Assembly (NCBI GenBank): GCA_964424075.1
Contig: CAYRGY010000004.1
Coordinates: 58,201 to 122,200, forward strand
Source of the DNA: CAYRGY01 sp964424075
GTDB taxonomy: Bacteria > Patescibacteriota > Gracilibacteria > UBA1369
Length of the DNA: 64,000 nt
Direction of reading: 5' to 3'
Part shown: in pieces, positions 41,445 through 50,039 of the stretch
Layout of the letters: each line of letters begins with the position of its first letter
Position numbering within the stretch: the stretch's first letter is position 1
The notes under the pieces: generated by a model
The model's database searches: none
What the model saw: only the letters and a program-made list of their open reading frames with translations
What the model was told of the DNA's origin: nothing
Position numbers and translations under genes: made by a program

Positions 41445-42620
41445 ATGAAAATAAAAAACTACAAAAATCTTAAACTTGAAAATAAAACAGTTTTAGTTCG
41501 AGTCGACTATAATGTCCCACTTCAAAAAGGAATAATTCAAGACGATACGCGCATACTATCAACTCTTTCGACTCTTAAAGATTTGCGTAAACGTAAAGCT
41601 AAAATCATCCTACTTTCCCATCTGGGTCGTCCGGAAGGAAAGAGAACTCTAAGCCTTAGTTTAGTCCCAGTAGCCAAGCACCTAGAAAAACTACTGAAAA
41701 CTAAAGTCCACTTCACTACACTTGCTAATGCTTCTAAAGTGGTTTCAAAACTGAAGCAAGGCGAGATAGCACTACTTGAAAACATGCGCTTTCACAAAGA
41801 AGAGGAGAGAAATGACCGAAGTTTTGCCAAAAAGCTATCTTCATTGGGTGACGTTTTCATTAATGATGCCTTCGCTACCGCTCACCGCGCTCACGCCTCA
41901 ACTTACGGCATCAGCAAGCTCCTTCCCACTTACGCAGGCCTGCTTATGGAAGCTGAAATTAAGGCTTTGAATAAATTCATGGGCAAAAATCCTCGCCCTT
42001 TTACACTAATAATCGGCGGCGCCAAGATAGACACTAAAATTGGTGTCATCAACAATTTCATCGGGCAAATAGACAATTTGCTACTCGGAGGCGGAGTTGC
42101 TAACACTTTTCTGAAAGCTGGCGGCATCGACATCAAAAGCTCTATTCATGAAGATGACCGCTTACCACTCGCCAAAAAACTCATCACTAAAATGCTTCAA
42201 ACTAAGAAAAATCTCTATCTTCCCATCGACAGTATTGTCGCCAAAAAGCCGACAAATAACCCCAATCACACTCGGGAAACTTTGCCTGAAGATTTAAAAC
42301 AAGGCGAAGCTATTTTCGACATCGGCAAGCAAGCTATTAAAGACTTCTCTGAGGCTATTGCCAAATCCAAAACAATTATTTGGAATGGTCCACTTGGGCT
42401 TTCTGAATTCACTCCTTTCGCAAAAGGCACAAAAGAAATAGCCAAAGCCATCGCGCGCTCCAAAGCAAAATCACTAGTTGGCGGTGGCGATAGTCTTGAT
42501 TGTCTTAAACGCTTTAAAATCCCCCACTCCAAATTCACTCACGTTTCTACAGGAGGAGGGGCCATGCTTGAATACATCGAAGGTAAAAAATTACCCGGCG
42601 TTTTGAGCGTTCTTGCTTGA
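41445..42620 (+). CDS. pgk: Phosphoglycerate kinase
   Basis: A 391-residue glycolytic kinase (1,3-bisphosphoglycerate + ADP to 3-phosphoglycerate + ATP). The start at 41445 gives the usual N-terminus, with NKTVLVRVDYNVPL within the first 30 residues; 55 extra in-frame codons upstream would read through the promoter. Substrate-binding HLGRPEG, FINDAFATAHRAHAS, GGAKIDTKIGVI and the C-terminal nucleotide region GGGDSLDCLKRF are present, with HVSTGGGAMLEY near the end. The length is close to the standard 390-400. The region from about 41800 has a slightly higher GC content than neighbours. Its last 30 bases overlap the opposing TraG-like gene. Confidence 0.97.
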   Translation: MKIKNYKNLKLENKTVLVRVDYNVPLQKGIIQDDTRILSTLSTLKDLRKRKAKIILLSHLGRPEGKRTLSLSLVPVAKHLEKLLKTKVHFTTLANASKVVSKLKQGEIALLENMRFHKEEERNDRSFAKKLSSLGDVFINDAFATAHRAHASTYGISKLLPTYAGLLMEAEIKALNKFMGKNPRPFTLIIGGAKIDTKIGVINNFIGQIDNLLLGGGVANTFLKAGGIDIKSSIHEDDRLPLAKKLITKMLQTKKNLYLPIDSIVAKKPTNNPNHTRETLPEDLKQGEAIFDIGKQAIKDFSEAIAKSKTIIWNGPLGLSEFTPFAKGTKEIAKAIARSKAKSLVGGGDSLDCLKRFKIPHSKFTHVSTGGGAMLEYIEGKKLPGVLSVLA

Positions 42621-45248
42621 ACTGGGCGCTTTAACTTCGGGAACCTTTTCAACAGAGGCTGCAGCTTTCTTATTTCCTGGCTCTTTAATCACCTTTTTAT
42701 CCTCAACAACTATCGATTTACTCCAGCGATTGATTTTATCTTCAACAGTAGCCCTGTCTACACAGTAACGCTCGCGAGCTAAACGAATTACCTTCTCTCG
42801 GCGCCCTTCTTCAAATTCAAAATCAGGAGGCGGCAAACCATTAAGTGAGAAAGCTTGTGACGGCATTCCATCAATTAACAGACGCATATAAGCAGTAAAT
42901 TTACTCAAATTGGTCATATCAAAAGGAGTAGCTTGCTCACTAAATTGCTGACTTAAATATTCTGCATCGTCTACACCTACTTGATATGAAAGAATAGAAC
43001 CCACATTACCAAAAACTGCATCTTTAACTTCATCCGACATTTGAGCAATATACTGATTGGCCATTGTTAAATTTAAGCGATATTTTCGCGCTTCAGACAA
43101 AATTGTAGCAAAGGAGTCAGTAGCAAAATTTTGGAATTCATCAACATATAAATAGAAATCTTTACGATCCTTTTCAGGAATATCGGCGCGGCTCATCGCA
43201 TCAATTTGAAATTTTGTAATCAACATAGCACCCAAAAGAGATGAATTATCTTCACCAATTTTACCTTTGGAAAGATTCACAATTACAATTTTATGATTAT
43301 CCATGGCAAAACGAAAATCTACAGTCGACTTAACCTGACCCAAAATATTCCGAATAATTGGTGACGAAAGAAACTGACCAACTTTGTTCAAAATTGGAGA
43401 AATGGCTTCAATTCGCTGTCTTGGTTCCATTTTCTCAAACTCATTTTCCCAAAAGCTTCGCACCACCGGATCAGTAATTTTACGCACAACTTTGCGACGA
43501 TAATCCTTATCTTGTAGAACACGGGGTATACCAAGCATAGTTGTCCCGGGATATTCCAATAACGATAAAATCGTATTTCTTAAAATATGTTCCAATCGCG
43601 GCCCCCAACTATTGGCATAAATTTTCTTAAAAATACCTACCAAACCGGAAGCCACAATAGTATTTAATGCAGGATCAACATTCTCCAGCATGTTAAATGC
43701 AATCGGAAATTCCCGATCTGAAGGATCAAAAATCACCACCTCATTAGTTCGATAGGAAGGCACAAAATCAATCACTAACTCTGCTAAGTCACCGTGGGGG
43801 TCAATCACAGCTACACCCTTTCCGGCACGAATATCTGAAAAAATCATATTCTCCAGCAAGGTTGTTTTACCCATACCGGTTTTACCGATAATGTACATGT
43901 GCCTACGTCGATCTAAAGTCTTAATGCCAAACTTCTGTTTTAGGCCACGATAATTAGTTTCACCAATAGTAGTAACATCATCGCCAACTTTTTCTGATGG
44001 AATAGGCAAATCATTGGGTGGCTCCAATTTTTTGGAACGTACCCAAAAAATATTGGGAGTTGCCACAGTATTGTTCGGCAAATGATATATAGTCGCCAAC
44101 TCTTTGGCATCAAGCAAAAACGGCTTTTCCAGCTTTCGCTCTTGATAATCTGCTAATATTGCAGCATCTTTATAAATTTTCCTAATTTTGAAACCATTAC
44201 TCTCCTGATTGAACTGCTTAAATGAGCCGGCTATTTCACGTACTTTGACGGCTGCCGCCGCTTGATTCTTTATCTTGGGAATATAAACTATTCGGACATT
44301 AACGTTGAACAATAGACTATTTAATTTATCGGTTGCAGCTAGATCTTTCTTAGAGGGCTTCTCCTCTCCTCCATCTGATTTTCCTGCACTTTTACGTGGC
44401 CCAAAAATCAATGTGATGGGAAAGAAAACAATCTTTTTCAGTGCGCTACCTTTATAAAAGAAATTATAATAAAACTTCTTTACGAATTTTAACTTTTTAG
44501 CTCGTATAGCAGCATAACACTTTTCGAAAAAATCTCGCTTCTTTTCTGATATCGGACTAGCCACTACTTGTATCCAAGCTTGTTCATCAGGTTCTGAGAA
44601 CTTAGCTAGTGTCGATGTAATTCCCGAAAGCGGGTCAACATTCATTTTAGTGGAAGAATCCTCAAATTCCTGATAGGTCTTAATCGGATAAAAATCAAAA
44701 GACGTCAAACCAAGCTCCGCTCCTACCGCATTTTTATATAGATTAACCTTTTTGAAAGGTGGCTTTTCTATACTTCCTGCCTTTACCAAAGCATTAACAT
44801 CTTCAACAGCAGAAGGAACAGTCTGATCTGCAATTTCCACTTCTTGCTCAATAGTATAATCTTCTATTTCTTGAATTTCTACATAAGGATATTGAGCATA
44901 AATCTGGCCCTCTACTAAATTGCGAAGCTTCTCTGGGAAATGAACAAAAAACTTTATCGAGCGGCCTACATTAGCTATTTCCAAAGAGATTTTTTCTTGA
45001 TTTGCGCCCTTCAATCGATCCCAAAAAGAAATATCATTCACAATACTATGCAATGTAGCGAAAATCTGTTCAGCAACCAATGGACCGGTTTCATTATTCT
45101 TATCTACACGTACACAAATTAATTTATAATTATCTGCATAACGATTATTACTTTGCCTGCGAATGGCCAACCACTCGAAACCTATCAAAATCAGATAAAC
45201 TGACATGATAGCAATAATTCCAAGATTTAAATATATATACAAGTCCAT
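42591..45248 (-). CDS. TraG/VirD4-like type IV secretion ATPase
   Basis: An 885-residue AAA+-type ATPase with one N-terminal membrane helix (about residues 7-28). A long non-catalytic region (about 30-440) is followed by the motor domain. Walker A is IIGKTGMGKTTL (about 450-462), next to VAVIDPHGDLAE, and Walker B is FYLYVDEFQNFA (about 700-711). EARKYRLNLTMANQYIAQM is the sensor-like stretch found in VirD4/TraD and DUF87 relatives. The C-terminal 60 residues are Lys/Ala/Glu-rich and disordered. Coupling proteins pump DNA or proteins through type IV systems. In CPR genomes such ATPases often appear apart from other secretion genes; here the pilin-like, PrgI and VirB4-N-like genes lie elsewhere. 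Confidence 0.88.
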   Translation of the reverse strand: MDLYIYLNLGIIAIMSVYLILIGFEWLAIRRQSNNRYADNYKLICVRVDKNNETGPLVAEQIFATLHSIVNDISFWDRLKGANQEKISLEIANVGRSIKFFVHFPEKLRNLVEGQIYAQYPYVEIQEIEDYTIEQEVEIADQTVPSAVEDVNALVKAGSIEKPPFKKVNLYKNAVGAELGLTSFDFYPIKTYQEFEDSSTKMNVDPLSGITSTLAKFSEPDEQAWIQVVASPISEKKRDFFEKCYAAIRAKKLKFVKKFYYNFFYKGSALKKIVFFPITLIFGPRKSAGKSDGGEEKPSKKDLAATDKLNSLLFNVNVRIVYIPKIKNQAAAAVKVREIAGSFKQFNQESNGFKIRKIYKDAAILADYQERKLEKPFLLDAKELATIYHLPNNTVATPNIFWVRSKKLEPPNDLPIPSEKVGDDVTTIGETNYRGLKQKFGIKTLDRRRHMYIIGKTGMGKTTLLENMIFSDIRAGKGVAVIDPHGDLAELVIDFVPSYRTNEVVIFDPSDREFPIAFNMLENVDPALNTIVASGLVGIFKKIYANSWGPRLEHILRNTILSLLEYPGTTMLGIPRVLQDKDYRRKVVRKITDPVVRSFWENEFEKMEPRQRIEAISPILNKVGQFLSSPIIRNILGQVKSTVDFRFAMDNHKIVIVNLSKGKIGEDNSSLLGAMLITKFQIDAMSRADIPEKDRKDFYLYVDEFQNFATDSFATILSEARKYRLNLTMANQYIAQMSDEVKDAVFGNVGSILSYQVGVDDAEYLSQQFSEQATPFDMTNLSKFTAYMRLLIDGMPSQAFSLNGLPPPDFEFEEGRREKVIRLARERYCVDRATVEDKINRWSKSIVVEDKKVIKEPGNKKAAASVEKVPEVKAPSSSKNAQNAG

Positions 45249-45670
45249 TAAACGTTGAATCCGATATATCGATGTATCAGCAGCATTGCAGCCATTGAAT
45301 CCTCAAATTTCTTACGATCGCGGGGGTCAATTGCTTGCTTTTGGAGCAATTTATCCGCCTCAAAACTTGAAAATGATTCATCAATAAACTCCATCTCTAT
45401 AATTATATCATGCTGTGACAGGAATTGCTTTAGCTTTTCAGCAAATTTCCTAATATTAACAGTTTGGTCAGTTTCTTCATCACCATGCTTAAAAGGCAAA
45501 CCTATCAATAATAATTCCGGTCTTTCCTGTTTAATAGAATCTCTTAATTGCTCAAATATTACCTCATTATTTAAGATTGGAGGCCTAGGAAATGCCATAA
45601 TTCTGTCTCGATCCGAAACTGCAATACCTATATGCTTCTTCCCGTAATCAAGAGCAAATATTTTAGCCAT
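45248..45670 (-). CDS. ruvX: Holliday junction resolvase-like protein RuvX (YqgF)
   Basis: A 140-residue RNase H-fold protein. IFALDYGKKHIGIAVSD (about residues 4-20) holds the first catalytic Asp, followed by LLIGLPFKHGDEETDQT, and EFIDESFSSFEADKLL with the conserved acidic residues. It is a likely pre-16S rRNA nuclease (E. coli YqgF) rather than the main resolvase. It overlaps rplI by one base and touches the TraG-like gene by one base. Confidence 0.93.
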   Translation of the reverse strand: MAKIFALDYGKKHIGIAVSDRDRIMAFPRPPILNNEVIFEQLRDSIKQERPELLLIGLPFKHGDEETDQTVNIRKFAEKLKQFLSQHDIIIEMEFIDESFSSFEADKLLQKQAIDPRDRKKFEDSMAAMLLIHRYIGFNV

Positions 45671-46119
45671 TAAACAAGAGTTGCTTCGATTTTTACGGTA
45701 ATTTTGGCTATTTGATTTTGTGCTAATTTAAGCTCAACTTGATGATCACCAATTTCCTTAAGATGCATTTTGGCAGGAAAATTGTCCTTAGCCAGACGAA
45801 TTTTACATTGATCAACTATTGATTGAATAATTTGTTCAGGAGCAATAGCAGCAAATAGTTTCTCACCTTGAGCCTTACCTTTAACCACAATAACCTGACC
45901 ATCCAATTTTTCAGTTACTTGTTTAGCGTTTTTTACCAACTGCTCTTTTTCTAACACCTCCTTTTCCAACCTTTCTTGAGCTCTTTTAATCATTTCAGGA
46001 GTTGCCTTTTGAGCTAAACGACGTGGCATTAAAAAGTTCATAAAGTAACCTTCTTTTACGACTTTTACTTCTCCTTTACGCCCTAGACCTGCTACATTTT
46101 GAGTTAAAATTATTTCCAT
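45670..46119 (-). CDS. rplI: 50S ribosomal protein bL9
   Basis: A 149-residue L9 of standard length. It has the N-terminal rRNA-binding domain (MEIILTQNVAGLGRKGEVKVVKEGYFMNFLMPRRLAQKAT), a long connecting helix (about residues 42-75) and the C-terminal domain (AQGEKLFAAI). L9 binds domain V of 23S rRNA and helps hold the reading frame. Its presence is relevant to placement, because some CPR lineages lack it. It is followed without a gap by ruvX. Confidence 0.97.
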   Translation of the reverse strand: MEIILTQNVAGLGRKGEVKVVKEGYFMNFLMPRRLAQKATPEMIKRAQERLEKEVLEKEQLVKNAKQVTEKLDGQVIVVKGKAQGEKLFAAIAPEQIIQSIVDQCKIRLAKDNFPAKMHLKEIGDHQVELKLAQNQIAKITVKIEATLV

Positions 46120-46134
46120 AGTTTTTTTAGTTAT

Positions 46135-48009
46135 TTATTGTACATATACACAAGGATATGATGGATATTCAATATTAATCTGTGGGCCGGAAGTTTCAAT
46201 AGTCCAACAGAATTGTCCAACCTCAGCTAAATCACTGGCAAAAGTTGCTGTCGAAATTGTACTGCTTTCTCCGGTAACATTACCAAAAGTTCGAGTGTCC
46301 TTTCCATCAATGGCAATTTTGATTAAGGCGGGATCTTCAATATACCCATCCCAAGAAAAATCGATTTGAGCAGGCACGGAACTTCCTAAATTTGAACCTT
46401 GAGTCGGTTGCAAATTGGATAGAGTAATCGGATAAATCAAACAGTTTTCAGTTCTTCCAATTATATCTACTGTGACATTTCCTCCTTCCGGAAAAACAGT
46501 CCAGCACAGTTCACGCATATCATGTCCCCAATAGTTTTCATATAAATCCTTACTTAAAGTTCTTGAATTACCTGATGCTTGCGAAAACTGCATCTTAATA
46601 TCAGTACCTGATAATCGCGGGTAGCGAAGTAAAATTGTAGAGGGTCCAAAATCAGCCGACCATTTGAAAGTCAAACTTTCAGGAATTGTTTCATATTCTA
46701 TATCATGTGCTGGAGCTACCAGTGAGATATTATAGTGGTCACCTGAGGTATCTGCAGGAGTGTAAGTCAAACAAGGATAACCATGCGTATCTTCAATATA
46801 GATTGTCTCCCCTTTCTGCAATTTCCAACAAAATGAACCATATTGTTCTAAGTCAGTTGAAAAACTAGCAGAATTTAATGTAGCTGAAGTGCCGTTGGCA
46901 TCAAATGATACTGTTTTACCTACATCCTGACCCTCTCTATATTCAAGTAAAAGCTTAGCATTGCTTAAATTTTCCGGCCAAGAAAATGTTATTGAACTTG
47001 GCATTGTATCAAAAACAGAATAGACGTCGGTATTCATGTAACTCATTTCCACATATTCAACTGCTCCAAAACCACCAGGCTTATAACTTTTACAAGGGTA
47101 ACCGTTAGTTGTTGAATCAAAATAGGTATTATCCTTCTCTAATTTCCAACAAAAAGTACCATAATTCTTCAAATCCACCTCATAGGCAGATTTAGATAAT
47201 GTATGATTTCTTCCATCCACATTACTAAAACGCACAGTCTTCTTAACTCCATCAGTTTGACCATAATTATGGTATTCCAAAACCAAGTCAGCATCCTTAA
47301 CACTTACGGACCAGTCAAATGTAATTGATGTTGGCATACTGGTATAATTAGCGCCACTTGGATTATTATAAGTAATTGTAATATCTTCTTGTGCTGCTCT
47401 ACCGGTCAATATGTCTAAAGTACCATCAAGATAATCCATTAAATCTCCTCGATCACGCAACATTGCTCTGGTCATCATTTCAGCCATTGACCCTCTGGTC
47501 ACATTGTCACCAGCTGATTCATTATTGGTCGGGATAATTGACTCATTTTCTGCCTCCAGCAATATATTAGAATACCAAGGGACAACGTTTTCTGTATAAG
47601 CTATACCATATGTCCCAATAACCATTTTCACCGCTTCTACAAAATTCACAGAATCTCCCGGACGGAATGTGCCATCAGGGTAACCATCAACAATATCATA
47701 ATTTTTCCCGAAACAAACATATTTCACATACCACTGCCCACTTTCCAAATCTGTAAAACAGATATCATAATTGCTAAATTTATTTATTGCTGAATCCCCA
47801 TATTTTGATTCAACTAGAATTTTCAAAAGCTCAGCCCTATTCAAAATTTGATATGGTCTAAATGTACCATCAGGATAACCTTCAACAACTCCCTGTTGCT
47901 GCAAATAGCGAATCGGTGTTTCAAATTTATGCCCATCAATATCTGAAAGCGCCATTGCAGGGGCAGTTATAGTAATCAATAAAGCAAATAGGAAAAATCT
48001 TTTAAACAT
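46135..48009 (-). CDS. S-layer (SLH) protein with four Cys-pair repeats
   Basis: A 624-residue secreted protein with a signal peptide (about residues 1-20). Three SLH modules follow (about 22-66, 80-133, 140-186), recognised by YPDGTFRPYQILNRAELLKILVES, GYPDGTFRPGDSVNFVEAVKMVIG and NVTRGSMAEMMTRAML. The rest holds four repeats of about 100 residues with an Ig-like beta pattern. Each carries a cysteine-Trp near FCWKLEK/FCWKLQK/LCWTVF/FCWTIE and a second cysteine 15-21 residues later (YPCKSY, YPCLTY, ENCLIY, YPCVYV), so each probably holds one disulfide. SLH modules anchor proteins to cell-wall polymers. It precedes rplI by 15 bases. Confidence 0.88.
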   Translation of the reverse strand: MFKRFFLFALLITITAPAMALSDIDGHKFETPIRYLQQQGVVEGYPDGTFRPYQILNRAELLKILVESKYGDSAINKFSNYDICFTDLESGQWYVKYVCFGKNYDIVDGYPDGTFRPGDSVNFVEAVKMVIGTYGIAYTENVVPWYSNILLEAENESIIPTNNESAGDNVTRGSMAEMMTRAMLRDRGDLMDYLDGTLDILTGRAAQEDITITYNNPSGANYTSMPTSITFDWSVSVKDADLVLEYHNYGQTDGVKKTVRFSNVDGRNHTLSKSAYEVDLKNYGTFCWKLEKDNTYFDSTTNGYPCKSYKPGGFGAVEYVEMSYMNTDVYSVFDTMPSSITFSWPENLSNAKLLLEYREGQDVGKTVSFDANGTSATLNSASFSTDLEQYGSFCWKLQKGETIYIEDTHGYPCLTYTPADTSGDHYNISLVAPAHDIEYETIPESLTFKWSADFGPSTILLRYPRLSGTDIKMQFSQASGNSRTLSKDLYENYWGHDMRELCWTVFPEGGNVTVDIIGRTENCLIYPITLSNLQPTQGSNLGSSVPAQIDFSWDGYIEDPALIKIAIDGKDTRTFGNVTGESSTISTATFASDLAEVGQFCWTIETSGPQINIEYPSYPCVYVQ

Positions 48010-48066
48010 ATTTAAAAATTAAGTTTACAAAAAGATAATACAGTAGAAATGCACAAACGCAAGGCA

Positions 48067-49767
48067 TTAAGCACACTTATCGCCAATACACCATTCTGAA
48101 ACTCTTGCAAACCTATCCGATGGGTAAACCATATTTTCCAACCTCAAACCCTCAACCTTATTGTCTGTAGCGAGCACATATTGTGGCCTATATAGAAATA
48201 TTGCCGGAACATCATCTTGCAAAATTACCGCCAAATTCTCAACACGTTCAGTCTTTTCCTCCTGATCAAATGTAGACCTAATTTTCTCAATCTGCTGGTC
48301 CACTGCGAAACTGCTATACATGGAAAAGTTTAAACCAAGCTCCTTAGCCTCACTGGAATGCCAAAATGAATAAGTATCTAAATTATAACCCATACTCTGG
48401 CCTGCCAGCACCATTTGATAATCTTTAGCTTCCAGGGCTGCTGAAAATTCAGCATCATACTTAACTTCCAAATCAACTTTCACTCCAATTTCAGACCATT
48501 TTGAAATTAAGTACTTACTCACCTTTTCTATTTCAGCAGCTTGAGTGGTACCCTGGCCATTACCACGAACCAACAGCTTTAATTCTAAAATTTCATCATC
48601 TGAATTTTTACGATAAGGTTCATCTTCAATCAAATTACCTTCTTCATCCTTAACGAATTTATAGCCTGCATCAAATAATGATCCATTAGCCTCTTCAACA
48701 TTATGCTGAAAATGCCAAACATCCTGGTTCAATTCCATTAAAGGAGTATCAACTCTAATTTTATTTTCTAACATACCAACTAACTCATCCTTATCAACAG
48801 CCTTTTGCAAAGCCAATCTAACTTTTTTTTCTTCTAAGACCGGATCAGTCAGATTAAAGAATACTGCATTATATTGAGGTAAAGTATAGTTCATAATTTC
48901 AAATCTACTATCAGAAATTATGTTTGTATTTCCCTCATTAACTTTGGAAACGATATTTATAGAAGACTTTTCATTATTTAAAGATTCCTGGTCAGGATAA
49001 ATCTGAAATCTTATTTGATTTATTTGTGGTTTTTTACCATAAAATTGCTCATTTTTAAACAATGTGACTCTTTGCCTACCATCATCCAACAATTCCAACG
49101 AATCCAAAACTTGATATGGACCAGTGCCAATCGGTTTCCAGCTAAAGTCATTTGACATCATATTTGCGACAGGAACATCAGTTAAAACATGCTGAGGCAA
49201 AATACCAACATTCAAGTTAGTTATAAAAAATGAATTCGGTTGATCTATTGTAAATTTAACTTGATATTGATCTACTTTTTTCACCTTAACACCCTCAAAA
49301 TTAGCTTTTAGAATTGGATTTTGAAAAGCCGGATCCTGAATAACCAGTCCATAAGTGAAAACAACATCGTCAGCATCGAAAGCTTCTCCATCATGCCACC
49401 AAACATTTTCACGCAACTTAAACAAGTATTCTTTTTGATCTTCACTAATTGTTAGCGTTCCTAAATCATCAACAAAGTTCTTCAAATCCAGATCATATTT
49501 CATTAATCCCGTAAAAACCAGAGAACTAATGTCCCGATTCGCCTGAGCCAAATCACTATAGACAGGATTAATTATTGTTGGCTTATCATTTATTACCGCT
49601 TCAGTATATACTCCTGAAGCAGCCAAAGAAGCTTGAGGATTGACTAAAATCGTAATATCCTTAGCAAGGATTATCACAACAATTATTAAAGCTATCAAGC
49701 TAATTACACGCTCTTCTATTGTATAGGAACGTAAAACCTTAAAAAACTCTGTGATGATCTTTCCCAT
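48067..49767 (-). CDS. Family 5 (oligopeptide-type) solute-binding protein, membrane-anchored
   Basis: A 566-residue protein resembling DppA/OppA-type SBPs: VYSDLAQANRDISSLVFTGLMKYDLD, the typical WWHDGEAFDADDVVFTYGLV (about residues 115-134), IGTGPYQVLD, VRLALQKAVDKDELV, and the C-terminal LAVILQDDVPAIFLYRP. The N-terminus has one hydrophobic helix (about 22-39) with no lipobox cysteine, so it is anchored by an uncleaved helix. No permease or ATPase is adjacent. The gene starts at the last base of secG. Peptide binding is inferred from fold only. Confidence 0.87.
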   Translation of the reverse strand: MGKIITEFFKVLRSYTIEERVISLIALIIVVIILAKDITILVNPQASLAASGVYTEAVINDKPTIINPVYSDLAQANRDISSLVFTGLMKYDLDLKNFVDDLGTLTISEDQKEYLFKLRENVWWHDGEAFDADDVVFTYGLVIQDPAFQNPILKANFEGVKVKKVDQYQVKFTIDQPNSFFITNLNVGILPQHVLTDVPVANMMSNDFSWKPIGTGPYQVLDSLELLDDGRQRVTLFKNEQFYGKKPQINQIRFQIYPDQESLNNEKSSINIVSKVNEGNTNIISDSRFEIMNYTLPQYNAVFFNLTDPVLEEKKVRLALQKAVDKDELVGMLENKIRVDTPLMELNQDVWHFQHNVEEANGSLFDAGYKFVKDEEGNLIEDEPYRKNSDDEILELKLLVRGNGQGTTQAAEIEKVSKYLISKWSEIGVKVDLEVKYDAEFSAALEAKDYQMVLAGQSMGYNLDTYSFWHSSEAKELGLNFSMYSSFAVDQQIEKIRSTFDQEEKTERVENLAVILQDDVPAIFLYRPQYVLATDNKVEGLRLENMVYPSDRFARVSEWCIGDKCA

Positions 49768-49985
49768 TAGACGAAGATAAAGATCAAGGAAGTTAAAACG
49801 AATAATATGGCAAGTACAATTGTAGCATTAAAGAGTACTTTCTCCGCACCTCTTCTCTTAGTTTGAATAGTAGATCCGCTAGCTAGGTTAGCTGCTTGAA
49901 ACCCAGTTGTTCTGGACTGCATCAGTACTGATATAATCAATAGTACTGAAACAATCAGTTGAAAGTACTTAAGAAATGTTTCCAT
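49767..49985 (-). CDS. secG: Preprotein translocase subunit SecG
   Basis: A 72-residue protein of typical SecG size, with helices at about residues 3-21 (FLKYFQLIVSVLLIISVLMQ) and 50-71, and the conserved loop between: QSRTTGFQAANLASGSTIQTKRRGAEKVL. SecG supports SecYE-dependent export. It overlaps the family 5 solute-binding gene by one base, an operon link between translocon and secreted protein that may be only positional. Confidence 0.9.
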   Translation of the reverse strand: METFLKYFQLIVSVLLIISVLMQSRTTGFQAANLASGSTIQTKRRGAEKVLFNATIVLAILFVLTSLIFIFV

Positions 49986-50039
49986 TACTAAATTTAAGTG
50001 ACATGAAGGTATATAACATTTAGAAACTGAACAGTCAAA

